Below, one piece after another: positions 34,785 to 42,874 of a stretch of DNA of 64,000 nucleotides. The notes below the pieces were generated by a model, which worked only from the letters and a program-made list of their open reading frames with translations, was not told the DNA's origin and did no database searches. The stretch is from assembly GCF_016650635.1 (NCBI RefSeq), contig NZ_JAEKFI010000003.1, positions 682,001 through 746,000 of the forward strand, read 5' to 3'. Position numbers and translations under genes: made by a program. Positions within the stretch are counted from its first letter, which is position 1. Each line of letters starts with the position of its first letter. Origin of the DNA: Pseudomonas sp. TH43. Lineage in GTDB: Bacteria; Pseudomonadota; Gammaproteobacteria; Pseudomonadales; Pseudomonadaceae.

Positions 34785-35510
34785 ATGACGGAAGCGGAGC
34801 AGGCCATCTGGGATGGTGCAATCAAGTTTGCTCGATCAAACAAGAAAGCTATCGGTATGCGGCTAACCGATCAGGCCACCTATCCTCCCGAAAAAGAGCC
34901 TGTTTCGGTATTCATGGCAGGTTCGCCGGGCGCTGGTAAAACAGAGGCATCATTAGCCCTGCTGAACCTCTTCTCCGATACCCCCATCCTGCGAATCGAT
35001 CCAGACGAGCTCAGAAACGAATTTGAAGCCTATCAAGGTGGCAATGCCTGGCTTTTCCAAGGAGCCGTTTCAATTCTCGTCGGAAAGCTGATTGACCTTG
35101 CCCTGGAGCGAAAACAGTCTTTCCTGCTGGACGGGACGCTTTCCAATATGGAGATCGCAAGGAAAAATGTGCAGCGCTGCCTAGACAAAGGGAGATTTGT
35201 GCAAATTCTCTACGTCTATCAAGATCCTAGACTTGCCTGGTCCTTTGTCAGAGCCCGTGAGGAAGCCGAAGGACGAAGGATTCGACCGGAGCATTTCGTC
35301 GACCAATACTTTGCAGCGCGTGACGTGGTAAACACCCTTAAGCTAGAGTTTGGCAAGGACATTCATGTCGATCTGCTCGTGAAGCACATTGATAATTCTG
35401 GACGCCTCTACAAGGCTGGCGTCGACAAGATCGACTACCATATCCCCGAGAAGCATACGAGACACGATCTGATGGCCATGCTTGGGATCAATGACGGAGT
35501 AACCCCATGA
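34785..35510 (+). CDS. Zeta toxin family kinase
   Basis: The 241-residue protein has the zeta-type P-loop VFMAGSPGAGKTEASLALL, a catalytic acid region ILRIDPDELRNEF (zeta toxins phosphorylate UDP-N-acetylglucosamine), the second element FLLDGTLSNMEIARKNVQRC and the basic LYVYQDPRLAWSFVRAREE. Zeta toxins normally follow an epsilon antitoxin; none precedes this gene. Instead a 52-residue frame overlaps its stop codon. A GTG at 34761 would add eight residues; the ATG at 34785 has moderate Shine-Dalgarno support. AT content is higher than in neighbours, suggesting transfer. Whether it is toxic is not shown by sequence. Confidence 0.82.
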   Translation: MTEAEQAIWDGAIKFARSNKKAIGMRLTDQATYPPEKEPVSVFMAGSPGAGKTEASLALLNLFSDTPILRIDPDELRNEFEAYQGGNAWLFQGAVSILVGKLIDLALERKQSFLLDGTLSNMEIARKNVQRCLDKGRFVQILYVYQDPRLAWSFVRAREEAEGRRIRPEHFVDQYFAARDVVNTLKLEFGKDIHVDLLVKHIDNSGRLYKAGVDKIDYHIPEKHTRHDLMAMLGINDGVTP

Positions 35511-35665
35511 AATTCGGATCCACAAAAGAGTCCACGAGTCCATTCGCAGACTTCATTCGGAATGCGAAATCGGAAGAGAAGAAGCGCGTTTACAGTGAAG
35601 TGCTCACCGAAGCTACCAAAAAACAGAATGAAGTGATGTCGGCGGCGCGTGAAAAGCAGGCGTGA
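35507..35665 (+). CDS. 52-residue protein coupled to the zeta-toxin-type gene
   Basis: The ATG at 35507 overlaps the zeta stop (ATGA) and the frame ends at TGA 35663-35665. The protein is small, charged and helix-prone: MKFGSTKESTSPFADFIRNA, then a Lys/Glu-rich stretch (KSEEKKRVYSEVLTEATKKQ) and NEVMSAAREKQA. A terminator follows 20 bp later, so it is the second gene of a two-gene unit. Size, coupling and position suggest a partner, possibly an antitoxin in reversed order, but no family is recognised. Confidence 0.65.
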   Translation: MKFGSTKESTSPFADFIRNAKSEEKKRVYSEVLTEATKKQNEVMSAAREKQA

Positions 35666-35683
35666 TTACTTTACTGAATTTTA

Positions 35684-35716
35684 AAAAAAGCCCGGCAAAG
35701 TGCCGGGCTTTTTCTT
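35684..35716 (+). terminator. Intrinsic terminator closing the zeta unit
   Basis: AGCCCGGCA (35689-35697) pairs with TGCCGGGCT (35701-35709), followed by TTTTTC. Confidence 0.88.
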
Positions 35717-35779
35717 TCTGGTATTTACCGTACCGCAATGTCTATTCCAGTTTTTAATCTTTGCCCCGTTGCAGAATGA

Positions 35780-35873
35780 TTCAGAAACACACCGTTGATT
35801 GCAGAAACGCCATCCCCCTTTACGCTTTGATCTCTCTAACAAAAAGCGCTGCGTGCTCAAGGGGATGATCTAG
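35780..35873 (+). repeat. Leader repeat copy B (upstream of hicB-like gene)
   Basis: The partner of 34599-34693. Inside it the motif TGATTCAGAAACAC is followed 18 bp later by TGATTGCAGAAACGC, an imperfect tandem motif that could be a binding site. AAGGGGATGATCTAG leads straight into the hicB-like ATG. Confidence 0.75.
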
Positions 35874-36278
35874 ATGCTCTATCCAATCGCAATGTCTGCC
35901 AGTGACGGTGAATGTGCCTGGGGGGTTGAGGTGCCGGATCTGCCGGGGTGTTTTTCTGCCGGAGAGGATCAAGAGGATGCCATTGAGATGGCAAAAGCGG
36001 CCATAGAGGCCCACATCGAAATTCTGGCGGAAAGTGGTGCAGCCATTCCGGTCGCTGGGAAACTTGGAACTCACTTCTCCATTCAGAAATACGCGGGCTG
36101 CGTTTGGGCGTTGGTGGATGCGGATGTCGGTCGGTGCCTCGGGAGTCCGCAGGAACTGAGTATTACGCTACCGGGCTACCTGCTGGAGCGGATTGATCTT
36201 CACGTTCACCATCATCCGGAGGAGAAGAATCGTTCGGCGTTTTTGACTTCGGCGGCCTTGCGGATGTTGGCGCCTTGA
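35874..36278 (+). CDS. HicB-like protein without an adjacent HicA
   Basis: The 134-residue protein has the HicB partial RNase H-like fold (MLYPIAMSASDGECAWGVEV, PDLPGCFSAGEDQEDAIEMA) and a C-terminal ribbon-helix-helix-like end (LSITLPGYLLERIDLHVHHH, then FLTSAALRMLAP). HicB is normally the antitoxin of the HicA mRNA interferase, whose gene sits directly beside it. No hicA of about 60 codons is present on either side: upstream is leader repeat B and downstream a terminator. It may be an orphan antitoxin or a stand-alone regulator. The leader is shared with the zeta unit. Confidence 0.85.
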   Translation: MLYPIAMSASDGECAWGVEVPDLPGCFSAGEDQEDAIEMAKAAIEAHIEILAESGAAIPVAGKLGTHFSIQKYAGCVWALVDADVGRCLGSPQELSITLPGYLLERIDLHVHHHPEEKNRSAFLTSAALRMLAP

Positions 36279-36304
36279 ATCGTGAATGTTCGTAGGCGCA
36301 ACTA

Positions 36305-36335
36305 TAAAAAACCGGCCCTTAAAGCCGGTTTTTTG
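36305..36335 (+). terminator. Intrinsic terminator after hicB-like gene
   Basis: ACCGGC (36311-36316) pairs with GCCGGT (36324-36329), with a T run following and an A run before, so it may also serve the convergent gene ending at 36364. Confidence 0.82.
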
Positions 36336-36363
36336 TGTCTGCTACAAATCGACGATTTTTTGA

Positions 36364-36726
36364 TTACTCAGCCGGCACAACCTTATCCAGGGCCTGATTC
36401 ACCGCCAATTCGCCCAACATCACAACCTGCGCGATACCGAGTGCGGTCTTGCGGTGTGAGGTGTCCAGCAGCGCGGCGAAGTTGCTGAGCATGGTGGTGG
36501 CCGAGCCGAGTGTTTCGCTGGCGTTGGCCAGCAGAGACTCGGTGTCGTAGGCAGGGTTGGCGAGGTACATCGGTTCGGTTTCGTGGGTGGAACCCATGAT
36601 TCTGGCCGTAGGGCTGAGATAGTGGTCGAGGGCGCGTTCGGCGGCTTCGTGGAATTTCTTTGAGTTGGGTGATCCGTAGGGGGATGCCGGATCGGTTTCC
36701 GGCGGATTGGGCGTAACTTTGAACAT
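36364..36726 (-). CDS. DUF6124/DUF3077-type hypothetical protein
   Basis: The 120-residue protein starts MFKVTPNPPETDPASPYGSP, has the helix KKFHEAAERALDHYLSPTAR and the hydrophobic-helical end ETLGSATTMLSNFAALLDTS to GELAVNQALDKVV, matching a family widespread in Pseudomonas without known function. No signal peptide or catalytic motif is seen. The ATG at 36726 begins downstream of an unusually long leader with inverted repeats. A longer frame to 36873 would run through that leader and is rejected. Confidence 0.72.
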   Translation of the reverse strand: MFKVTPNPPETDPASPYGSPNSKKFHEAAERALDHYLSPTARIMGSTHETEPMYLANPAYDTESLLANASETLGSATTMLSNFAALLDTSHRKTALGIAQVVMLGELAVNQALDKVVPAE

Positions 36727-36737
36727 TGGATTGAGAC

Positions 36738-36960
36738 CTTTTAGTAAGGCCGCAACCGATCTCGCTACTAAACGGATGGGTGGCAGCTGTGCGCAAGTTA
36801 GTAGACCGGACCCCAATCCAAATCCGGCGCACCCGAGGGCGCCATGCGCACAGCCACCATTAGGTACAAGCATTCGCCTGACTGAGTGGTACTCATGCAG
36901 CTATTTAGATTGAGGATGCCGGGCTACTAAACCCGATCACTGGAAATCAGTGACGCGAAC
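36738..36960 (-). promoter_or_regulatory. Structured leader upstream of the DUF6124-type gene
   Basis: GGTGGCAGCTGTGCGC (36779-36794) can pair with GCGCACAGCCACC (36846-36858) apart from a three-base bulge. Between them lie two smaller hairpins (CCGGA 36806-36810 with TCCGG 36823-36827; GGCGC 36826-36830 with GCGCC 36839-36843). GCTACTAAAC occurs at 36764 and again at 36923, each time followed by a hairpin (TCACTG/CAGTGA at 36937-36953 in the second). This suggests a structured 5' untranslated RNA or duplicated regulatory unit. Its identity is unknown to me. Confidence 0.5.
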
Positions 36961-37298
36961 CAAGTTACCGACCGCCTCCCAAGCGCACAAGCCGGCGGAT
37001 TCTGGCTTAGCGGTAGGCAACGGCGCAAGGATTTGTAGGCTTCAGGTCGTAACACTGCACGACTTGAAACACGCCACTCGGAATACGTTTATACGGCGAT
37101 AACACATAGCGATTTTTCCGATATTACAGATCCACAACACTCCATCGGTTTTCACCTCCCGCCCAACCAACTAGCATTTCCCCATCGACCACGCCCCTCC
37201 CCCTGCGCGGCCATCGACGAATACGCGCCTTCACTTTCGAGGGATTCCAATCGCGGCCACTGCGCCGCTGACGACCGAAATCAAAAGAGCATTTCACC
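36961..37298. other. Unassigned intergenic DNA
   Basis: About 340 bp before the methyltransferase gene with AT-rich patches (37090-37130). I see no convincing gene, RNA or repeat here beyond the promoters that must drive the flanking divergent genes. Confidence 0.4.
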
Positions 37299-38027
37299 AT
37301 GACGCAAAACATCTACGACGATCCCGAATTTTTCCAGGGCTACAGCCAGATGAACCGCTCTATCGGCGGCCTTGATGCCGCGCCGGAATGGCCGGCGCTC
37401 AAGGCGCTGCTGCCGTCACTGCACGGTTTGCAAGTGGTCGATCTGGGCTGCGGTTATGGCTGGTTCAGCCGCTGGGCCAGCGAGAACGGCGCCGCCGACG
37501 TGCTGGGCCTGGATGTCTCGCAGAAGATGCTGGAACGGGCACGCAATACCACTACCGCAGCGAACATCCGCTACGAGCGCGCCGACCTTGAACAACTCGA
37601 TCTGCCCACTTGCCATTTCGACCTGGCCTACAGCTCCCTGGCGCTGCACTACATAAAGGATCTGCCAGGGCTGTTTGCACATCTGTACGCGGCGTTGAAA
37701 CCGGGCGCGCACTTTGTCTTTTCCATCGAACACCCGATCTTCATGGCGCCGCGCAACCCCGGTTGGCTGATCGACAGCGAAGGCCACAAACGCTGGCCGC
37801 TCGACAGCTATCAGAGGGAAGGCGAGCGGGTAACCAACTGGTTGGCCGAGGGCGTGATCAAACAGCACCGCACGCTCGGCACACTGCTGAACACGTTGAT
37901 TGGCGCAGGTTTCACGATTCGTCACGTCAACGAATGGGGGCCGAGCGATCCCGACGTGGCGGCGCAACCGGCGCTGGCCGAGGAACGTGAACGGCCGATG
38001 ATGTTGCTGGTTTCAGTGCAGCGCTGA
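37299..38027 (+). CDS. Class I SAM-dependent methyltransferase
   Basis: The 242-residue protein has motif I (VVDLGCGYGWFSRWASENGA, residues 46-65), the acidic loop VLGLDVSQKMLERAR, motif II-type ANIRYERADLEQLDL and FDLAYSSLALHYIKDLPGLF, typical of the Methyltransf_11/UbiE group. The C-terminus is compatible with small-molecule methylation. No neighbour reveals the substrate; it stands alone before terF. Confidence 0.85.
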   Translation: MTQNIYDDPEFFQGYSQMNRSIGGLDAAPEWPALKALLPSLHGLQVVDLGCGYGWFSRWASENGAADVLGLDVSQKMLERARNTTTAANIRYERADLEQLDLPTCHFDLAYSSLALHYIKDLPGLFAHLYAALKPGAHFVFSIEHPIFMAPRNPGWLIDSEGHKRWPLDSYQREGERVTNWLAEGVIKQHRTLGTLLNTLIGAGFTIRHVNEWGPSDPDVAAQPALAEERERPMMLLVSVQR

Positions 38028-38135
38028 GGGCAAACCTTTCAACCGATTTGTACAGATTTAGAGTGATAATGCGCGCGCGGCTCGGCGCCTGTTCTTTGGG
38101 CGCCGAGGCAACTGATCATCCATCAAGGAAGCACG

Positions 38136-39386
38136 ATGCAGATTACTCAGGGACAACGACTGCCACTGTCAAACATTCTCCAGGGACAATCGCTCACACT
38201 CGCGATGCAAATTCAGTCCAGCGATGTCATCGACTTCGTCTGCTTCGGCGTCGACGCCCAAGGCAAGCTGTCTGACGACCGCTACATGGTGTTCTTCAAT
38301 CAACCGACCACGCCGTGTGCCAGCGTCAGGATCGAAGACCAGGGCCGCTTTCAGATCAACCTCGCGCAATTGCCGGCTACCATTGATCGCCTGGTGTTCA
38401 CCGCCTCGATTGATGGCGCCGGGGCGATGAGCGCCATTGGCGCCAGTCACTTCAGCGTGTCCAACCCTGCCGGCCAGACGGTTGCCCAGTGTGCGTTTTC
38501 CGGGGCAACCTTCAGCGCCGAGAAAGCCATCATGGTCGCCGAGCTGTATCGCAAAAACGGCGAGTGGCGCCTGCTCTCGAACCTGCAAGGTTACGCCCAA
38601 GGCCTCGATGCGCTGGTGAATCACTTCGGTGGTGAAGTGGCTGAAAGCCCTGCACCAGCACCCGCGTCAACTCCTGCAAAAGTCTCTCTCGAGAAAAAGA
38701 TCGCAGCGGCCGCGCCGCACCTGGCCAGCCTGGCCAAGAAAGCGCAGATCAGCCTGGAAAAAGCCAATCTCACCCAAACCAAGGCCCGCGTGGTGCTGGT
38801 GCTCGACGCTTCCGGCTCGATGAACCATCAGTACGCCAAAGGCCGGGTTCAGGAAGTCGTCGACCGGCTGCTGCCGCTCGCGGTGTCGTTCGATGAGGAT
38901 GGTGAGCTTGATTGCTGGGCCTTCGGCGCCAAGCCATTGCAGCTCTCGCCAGTGACCCTGAGCAACCACAAGGGATTCATCGACAGCGACAGCCGTGGCT
39001 GGCGCAACTGGGAACTCGGCAGCCGGATCAACGATGAGCCCAAGGTCATCGAAAAGGTGCTTGAGCAGTTTCAACTGACCGCTGACGGTACGCCCATGTA
39101 CGTCCTGTTCATCAGTGACGGCGGCGTCTCGGAAAGCCGCAAGATTACCCGGTTGATGGTCGAAGCCGCTCACCTGCCGATCTTCTGGCAATTCGTCGGG
39201 CTCGGCGGCAAGGGCTACGGGATTCTGGATAAGCTCGACACCCTGCCCGGACGCGTGGTCGACAACTGCGGCTTCTTCGCGCTGGACGACTTGCACGACA
39301 TCTCGGAAGAACAACTCTACGACCTGTTGATGGCCGAGTTCCCGATCTGGCTGAAGGACGCCAAGGCCAAGGGCATTATTCGCTGA
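38136..39386 (+). CDS. terF: TerF-like protein: TerD-like domain plus vWA domain
   Basis: The 416-residue protein has an N-terminal TerD-like domain (about residues 1-165; FSAEKAIMVAELYRKNGEWR is the conserved end) that lacks the GDNRTG calcium-binding loop found in TerD. A Pro/Ala linker and a helical segment (SLEKKIAAAAPHLASLAKKA) follow. A vWA domain (from about residue 215) has the metal-ion motif DASGS at 224-228 and TADGTPMYVLFISDGG. TerF-type proteins accompany terZABCDE; here the gene converges on the minus-strand ter operon. CAAGGAAG precedes the ATG. Confidence 0.9.
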   Translation: MQITQGQRLPLSNILQGQSLTLAMQIQSSDVIDFVCFGVDAQGKLSDDRYMVFFNQPTTPCASVRIEDQGRFQINLAQLPATIDRLVFTASIDGAGAMSAIGASHFSVSNPAGQTVAQCAFSGATFSAEKAIMVAELYRKNGEWRLLSNLQGYAQGLDALVNHFGGEVAESPAPAPASTPAKVSLEKKIAAAAPHLASLAKKAQISLEKANLTQTKARVVLVLDASGSMNHQYAKGRVQEVVDRLLPLAVSFDEDGELDCWAFGAKPLQLSPVTLSNHKGFIDSDSRGWRNWELGSRINDEPKVIEKVLEQFQLTADGTPMYVLFISDGGVSESRKITRLMVEAAHLPIFWQFVGLGGKGYGILDKLDTLPGRVVDNCGFFALDDLHDISEEQLYDLLMAEFPIWLKDAKAKGIIR

Positions 39387-39428
39387 AGCCCGGCCCGCGC
39401 AGCCCTTGAAGCCTGCGCGGGATCACCC

Positions 39429-39536
39429 TCAGTCCAGATCGGACATCTGCAGCGGCGTGATCTCGGCAAACCGCGCCGAACGATCCAGCTTGACCCGCGC
39501 CCGGCACGCGTTGAGTGCCGCGATCGGCGCGCCGGC
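39429..39536 (-). pseudogene. Possible remnant of a gene C-terminus
   Basis: Between the stop codons at 39429-39431 and 39537-39539 one minus-strand frame reads like a protein end (ALNACRARVKLDRS, then FAEITPLQMSDLD), and a second frame just upstream continues in similar style (ERVQGLSEHLSD), as if frameshifted. No family is recognised, and the stretch may simply be noncoding. Confidence 0.25.
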
Positions 39537-39572
39537 CTATCGGACAGGTGTTCGCTCAAGCCCTGCACCCGT

Positions 39573-40517
39573 TCAGGCGGCAGGCATCGCGATAAACGTT
39601 GAGCCATTCCATTTGTACTGTTCGACGCTTTCGACGCTCGGGCAGCAGTTGGCGTCGTCGGGGCCGACAGACAGCACTTTCAGCGCCAGTCTTTTCGCAT
39701 CGAGCACCTGAACGTTCTGCACCCCTGATCCCACGACGAGCGTGCTGCGATAGTTCCAGCCATTGGCATCGGCATAGAACGTGGCCAGGGACTGGAAGTA
39801 ACCGTTACCGCCCCCCTGCCCTTCGATGGTGTAAAGCACCACGGCGTCGTTGACGCCATCGTCATTGAGGTCGGCAAAAACCACCTGCCGGCCTTCCTTG
39901 TATTCGTCGCCACCGTCCTTGGCCAATTCAGCGGCGATCATGCGGTCAACCGCGCCATCGAGCGTTGCGGGCGTCGCCGCTGTTGCCGTAACAACCGGCT
40001 CCGCGGTGGCAGGCGCGGCGGGAGCGAGCTCTTTGCCGAGCAGAATGGCTGCTGTAGGCGACAGGGGCTCCCTTGCTTCAGCGCGCATCTCGCCGCGCAC
40101 TTTTTCCAGCACAACGGACGTAAGTTGCTGCATGTCGGAGGCGAGGAAAAGTTGATTTCGCGTGTTGCCGAGCGGCTGGGCTTCACCCAGGAACCAACGC
40201 GCGAAGAAACCTGGACGTTTGCTTTCTTGCTGTTTGATCAAGCCTGTAATCAATTCATTGGCGGTCGGGACGAAGCGTTCATACACGTCCTTACCCAGCG
40301 CTTTTATGAGTGTGTCTTTCTCACGATCAATATTGCTGCGAGCCAACTCGAGCATGATGATGTTGGTATCAACCAGCTTGCTTTCGCATTCATTGGTGTA
40401 ATTACCAAAACACGACTCACGGTATTCCTGCACGGCATTGTTGGCCTGGAAATCGTCGTAGGCACCACAGCCCGCCAACGTTGCCAGAACGCCGACCGCG
40501 CACATTCCACGAAACAT
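39573..40517 (-). CDS. Lipoprotein with C-terminal FG-GAP/VCBS-like segment
   Basis: From the ATG at 40517 the protein is 314 residues with a lipoprotein signal (MFRGMCAVGVLATLAGC, Cys17). The middle part is helical and charged; from about residue 220 a segment with a calcium-binding look (VVFADLNDDGVNDAVVLYTI) and later strands resemble a single FG-GAP/VCBS repeat. An ATG two codons upstream sits too close to the AGGA. It lies beyond the ter terminator on the same strand, so it is not part of that operon. Function unknown. Confidence 0.72.
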   Translation of the reverse strand: MFRGMCAVGVLATLAGCGAYDDFQANNAVQEYRESCFGNYTNECESKLVDTNIIMLELARSNIDREKDTLIKALGKDVYERFVPTANELITGLIKQQESKRPGFFARWFLGEAQPLGNTRNQLFLASDMQQLTSVVLEKVRGEMRAEAREPLSPTAAILLGKELAPAAPATAEPVVTATAATPATLDGAVDRMIAAELAKDGGDEYKEGRQVVFADLNDDGVNDAVVLYTIEGQGGGNGYFQSLATFYADANGWNYRSTLVVGSGVQNVQVLDAKRLALKVLSVGPDDANCCPSVESVEQYKWNGSTFIAMPAA

Positions 40518-40573
40518 TTGCATTTCCTTATCCCTTATCCCTTGTCCTTTCTGTACTGCCCGAATGACAGGCA

Positions 40574-40600
40574 AGAAAAAGCCCCCTTGGGAGGGGGCCT
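40574..40600 (-). terminator. Terminator of the ter operon
   Basis: On the minus strand GCCCCCT pairs with AGGGGGC (40592-40598 with 40581-40587) and is followed by TTTTT. It lies 17 bp beyond the terE stop. Confidence 0.9.
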
Positions 40601-40616
40601 TCTCAACCCTTGCGGG

Positions 40617-41195
40617 TTAGCCGATGCTCACGCCGTGGGCTTCAGCCAGAGGCTTGAGGCCGCCGGCGAAACCTTGGCCGATCGCCTTGAATTTGAACTC
40701 TTCACCGTTGCGGTAGAGCTCACCGAAGATCATCGCGGTTTCGGTGGAAGCGTCTTCGCTCAGGTCGTAGCGAGCCAGTTCCTTGCCGTCAGCCTTGTTG
40801 ACCACACGGATGTAGGCGTTCGATACCTGACCGAAGCTCTGCTTGCGTGCTTCGGCGTCGTGGATGGTTACCGAGAACACCAGTTTCTTCACAGCGGCCG
40901 CCAGGCCATTGAGCTTGACGGTGGCTTGCTCGTCATCACCTTCGCCAGCGCCCGAGCGGTTGTCGCCCATGTGCTCGACGGAACCGTCGGCGGAAGTTTT
41001 GTTGTTGTAGAAAATGAAGCCATTGTCGTCGAGCACTTTGCCGTTTTCACCAACGATGAAAATCGATGCGTCGAGGTCGAACTCGGTGCCGTCAGTGACA
41101 CGAGGATCCCAACCCAGGCCGACGATCACTTCGGTCAGGCCAGGAGCTTCTTTGGACAGCGAGACGTTGCCACCTTTGGACAGACTTACAGCCAT
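40617..41195 (-). CDS. terE: TerD-family calcium-binding stress protein (TerE position)
   Basis: The 192-residue TerD-domain protein contains the metal motifs [17 protein letters not shown] and [16 protein letters not shown] plus the C-terminal [20 protein letters not shown]. TerD-domain proteins bind calcium and are needed for tellurite, colicin and phage tolerance phenotypes of the ter locus, by an unclear mechanism. As the last gene after terZ-A-B-C-D, it takes the place of terE. It follows terD by 26 bp and is closed by the terminator at 40574. Confidence 0.93.
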   Translation of the reverse strand: MAVSLSKGGNVSLSKEAPGLTEVIVGLGWDPRVTDGTEFDLDASIFIVGENGKVLDDNGFIFYNNKTSADGSVEHMGDNRSGAGEGDDEQATVKLNGLAAAVKKLVFSVTIHDAEARKQSFGQVSNAYIRVVNKADGKELARYDLSEDASTETAMIFGELYRNGEEFKFKAIGQGFAGGLKPLAEAHGVSIG

Positions 41196-41221
41196 GTTCA
41201 GATTCCTTTTGCTGGGGTTGT

Positions 41222-41797
41222 TTAGAAGTTCATGCCGTAGTTGTTAGCCAGGGCGCGCAGGCCACCGGTGTAACCCTGACCAACGGCGCGGAATTTCCAC
41301 TCGCCGTTGTTGCGATACAGCTCAGCGAAGACCATCGCCGTTTCAGTCGAAGCGTCTTCCGCCAGGTCGTAGCGAACCACTTCAGTGCTGGTCACGTCGT
41401 TGACGACACGGATGAACGAACCACCGACCTGACCGAAGCTCTGCTTGCGCGACTCGGCGTCGTGGATGGTCACGATGAACACGACCTTGTCCACGTCAGC
41501 CGGAATGCGGCTCAGGTCGACCTTGATCACTTCGTCGTCGCCGTCGCCAGCGCCTGTGCGGTTGTCGCCAGTGTGCTCGACCGAACCGTCCAGACTTTTC
41601 AGCTGGTTGTAGAAAATGAAGTCGGCTTCGCTGCGGACCTTGCCGTTCGCACCCAGCAGAAGAGCGCTCGCGTCCAGGTCAAACTCGGCGCCGTCAGTTG
41701 CACGCGGATCCCAGCCCAGACCCACCAGAATCTTGCTCAGGCTCGGGTCGGTTTTGGTCAGGGACAGGTTTGCACCCTTTTGAAGAGTCAGTGCCAT
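41222..41797 (-). CDS. terD: TerD-family calcium-binding stress protein (TerD)
   Basis: The 191-residue protein has the full TerD metal-binding set: [20 protein letters not shown] and [15 protein letters not shown], and the conserved end [20 protein letters not shown]. It is about two-thirds identical by eye to the next gene, suggesting duplication. It lies 31 bp after terC in the usual terC-terD-terE order. Confidence 0.94.
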   Translation of the reverse strand: MALTLQKGANLSLTKTDPSLSKILVGLGWDPRATDGAEFDLDASALLLGANGKVRSEADFIFYNQLKSLDGSVEHTGDNRTGAGDGDDEVIKVDLSRIPADVDKVVFIVTIHDAESRKQSFGQVGGSFIRVVNDVTSTEVVRYDLAEDASTETAMVFAELYRNNGEWKFRAVGQGYTGGLRALANNYGMNF

Positions 41798-41828
41798 GGG
41801 TATTACTCCTTGTGGTGAAGACGATTAC

Positions 41829-42863
41829 TCATTGGTTTTCGACCGGTGCTTCTTCTTCCTTTCCGGGGAAGATCAAGCTGGCGACAACACCGATCGCCAA
41901 TACAACCATTACGATCAGCAAACTGGTGTTCGCATCGATGGTGTAGCCGTGGTGGAACATGTGATCCGTTGCGTTCAAGCCGAGCTTGACCGCAATGAAG
42001 AACAGCAGCGCGATGACCGATTTTTCCAGGTGCACCAGGTAGCGTTTCAGAGCTTCAAGCACGAAGTACATGGTACGCAGACCCAGAATGGCGAAGAGCA
42101 TGGCCGAGTACACGATCAGCGGCTCACGGCTCACGGCGATAACCGCCGGCACGGAGTCGAAGGCGAACAGTACGTCGGAGACTTCCGCCACCACCAGGCA
42201 CAGGAACAGCGGCGTGGCAAAAATGGTGCCCTTCGCTGCCAGCGACATGCCCTGGTTCTCAGGTTTCTTCAGCTCTACTTCGAGTTGCTTGCGCGACACA
42301 AAGAAGTTGTGGCCGTACAGCTTTGGCCATACAGGGAAGAGTTTTTGCGCGAAGCGGTAAGCCATGTGCTTGGAATAGTCTTCCTCTTCCTCGTCATCAC
42401 CGCCACTGCGCAACATCATGATGGCCGTCCAGGCGACGATCACCGCGAAGACGATTTCGACCCACGGGCCGAACGCCAGCAGACCGGTACCAATCGCAAC
42501 GAAGATCCCGCGGAAGACGATCGCGCCGATGATGCCCCAGTACAAAACGCGGTGGCGCATGCCATCCGGCACTTTGAACCAGGCGAAAATCGCCATGAAC
42601 ACAAACAGGTTGTCGACGCTGAGGACTTTTTCCAGCGCATAACCGGTGACGAACAGACTGGCGACTTCCGGCCCGTGTTCGTAATACAGGAAACCTGCAA
42701 ACGCCAGCGAGATTGCAATCCAGAAAATCGACCAGATCGAGGCTTTAGCCAGCGAAATGGGTTTGTCGCCACGGTGGGTGACCATGTCGAGCAGCAGCGC
42801 GCCCACCGCGATCCCGACGAACACCGCCATCGTCAGCGGGGGAAATCCAATGTGACTGTCCAA
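41829..42863 (-). CDS. terC: TerC family integral membrane protein
   Basis: TerC is the membrane component of the Ter complex, related to Alx and other manganese-linked transporters. The 344-residue protein has seven to nine hydrophobic segments with acidic residues inside (SVDNLFVFMAIFAWFKVPDG, DVLFAFDSVPAVIAV), the TerC signature, and a C-terminal IFPGKEEEAP tail. The start is TTG at 42863, backed by AAGGAG at good spacing; no later Met gives the complete first membrane segment. Confidence 0.94.
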   Translation of the reverse strand: MDSHIGFPPLTMAVFVGIAVGALLLDMVTHRGDKPISLAKASIWSIFWIAISLAFAGFLYYEHGPEVASLFVTGYALEKVLSVDNLFVFMAIFAWFKVPDGMRHRVLYWGIIGAIVFRGIFVAIGTGLLAFGPWVEIVFAVIVAWTAIMMLRSGGDDEEEEDYSKHMAYRFAQKLFPVWPKLYGHNFFVSRKQLEVELKKPENQGMSLAAKGTIFATPLFLCLVVAEVSDVLFAFDSVPAVIAVSREPLIVYSAMLFAILGLRTMYFVLEALKRYLVHLEKSVIALLFFIAVKLGLNATDHMFHHGYTIDANTSLLIVMVVLAIGVVASLIFPGKEEEAPVENQ

Positions 42864-42874
42864 GGTCCAGCTCC

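Noticed and set aside
35700..35873. hicA gene before the hicB-like gene
   Set aside because: The stretch holds only a terminator and the leader repeat; no frame of about 60 codons with the HicA Gly-His motif exists.
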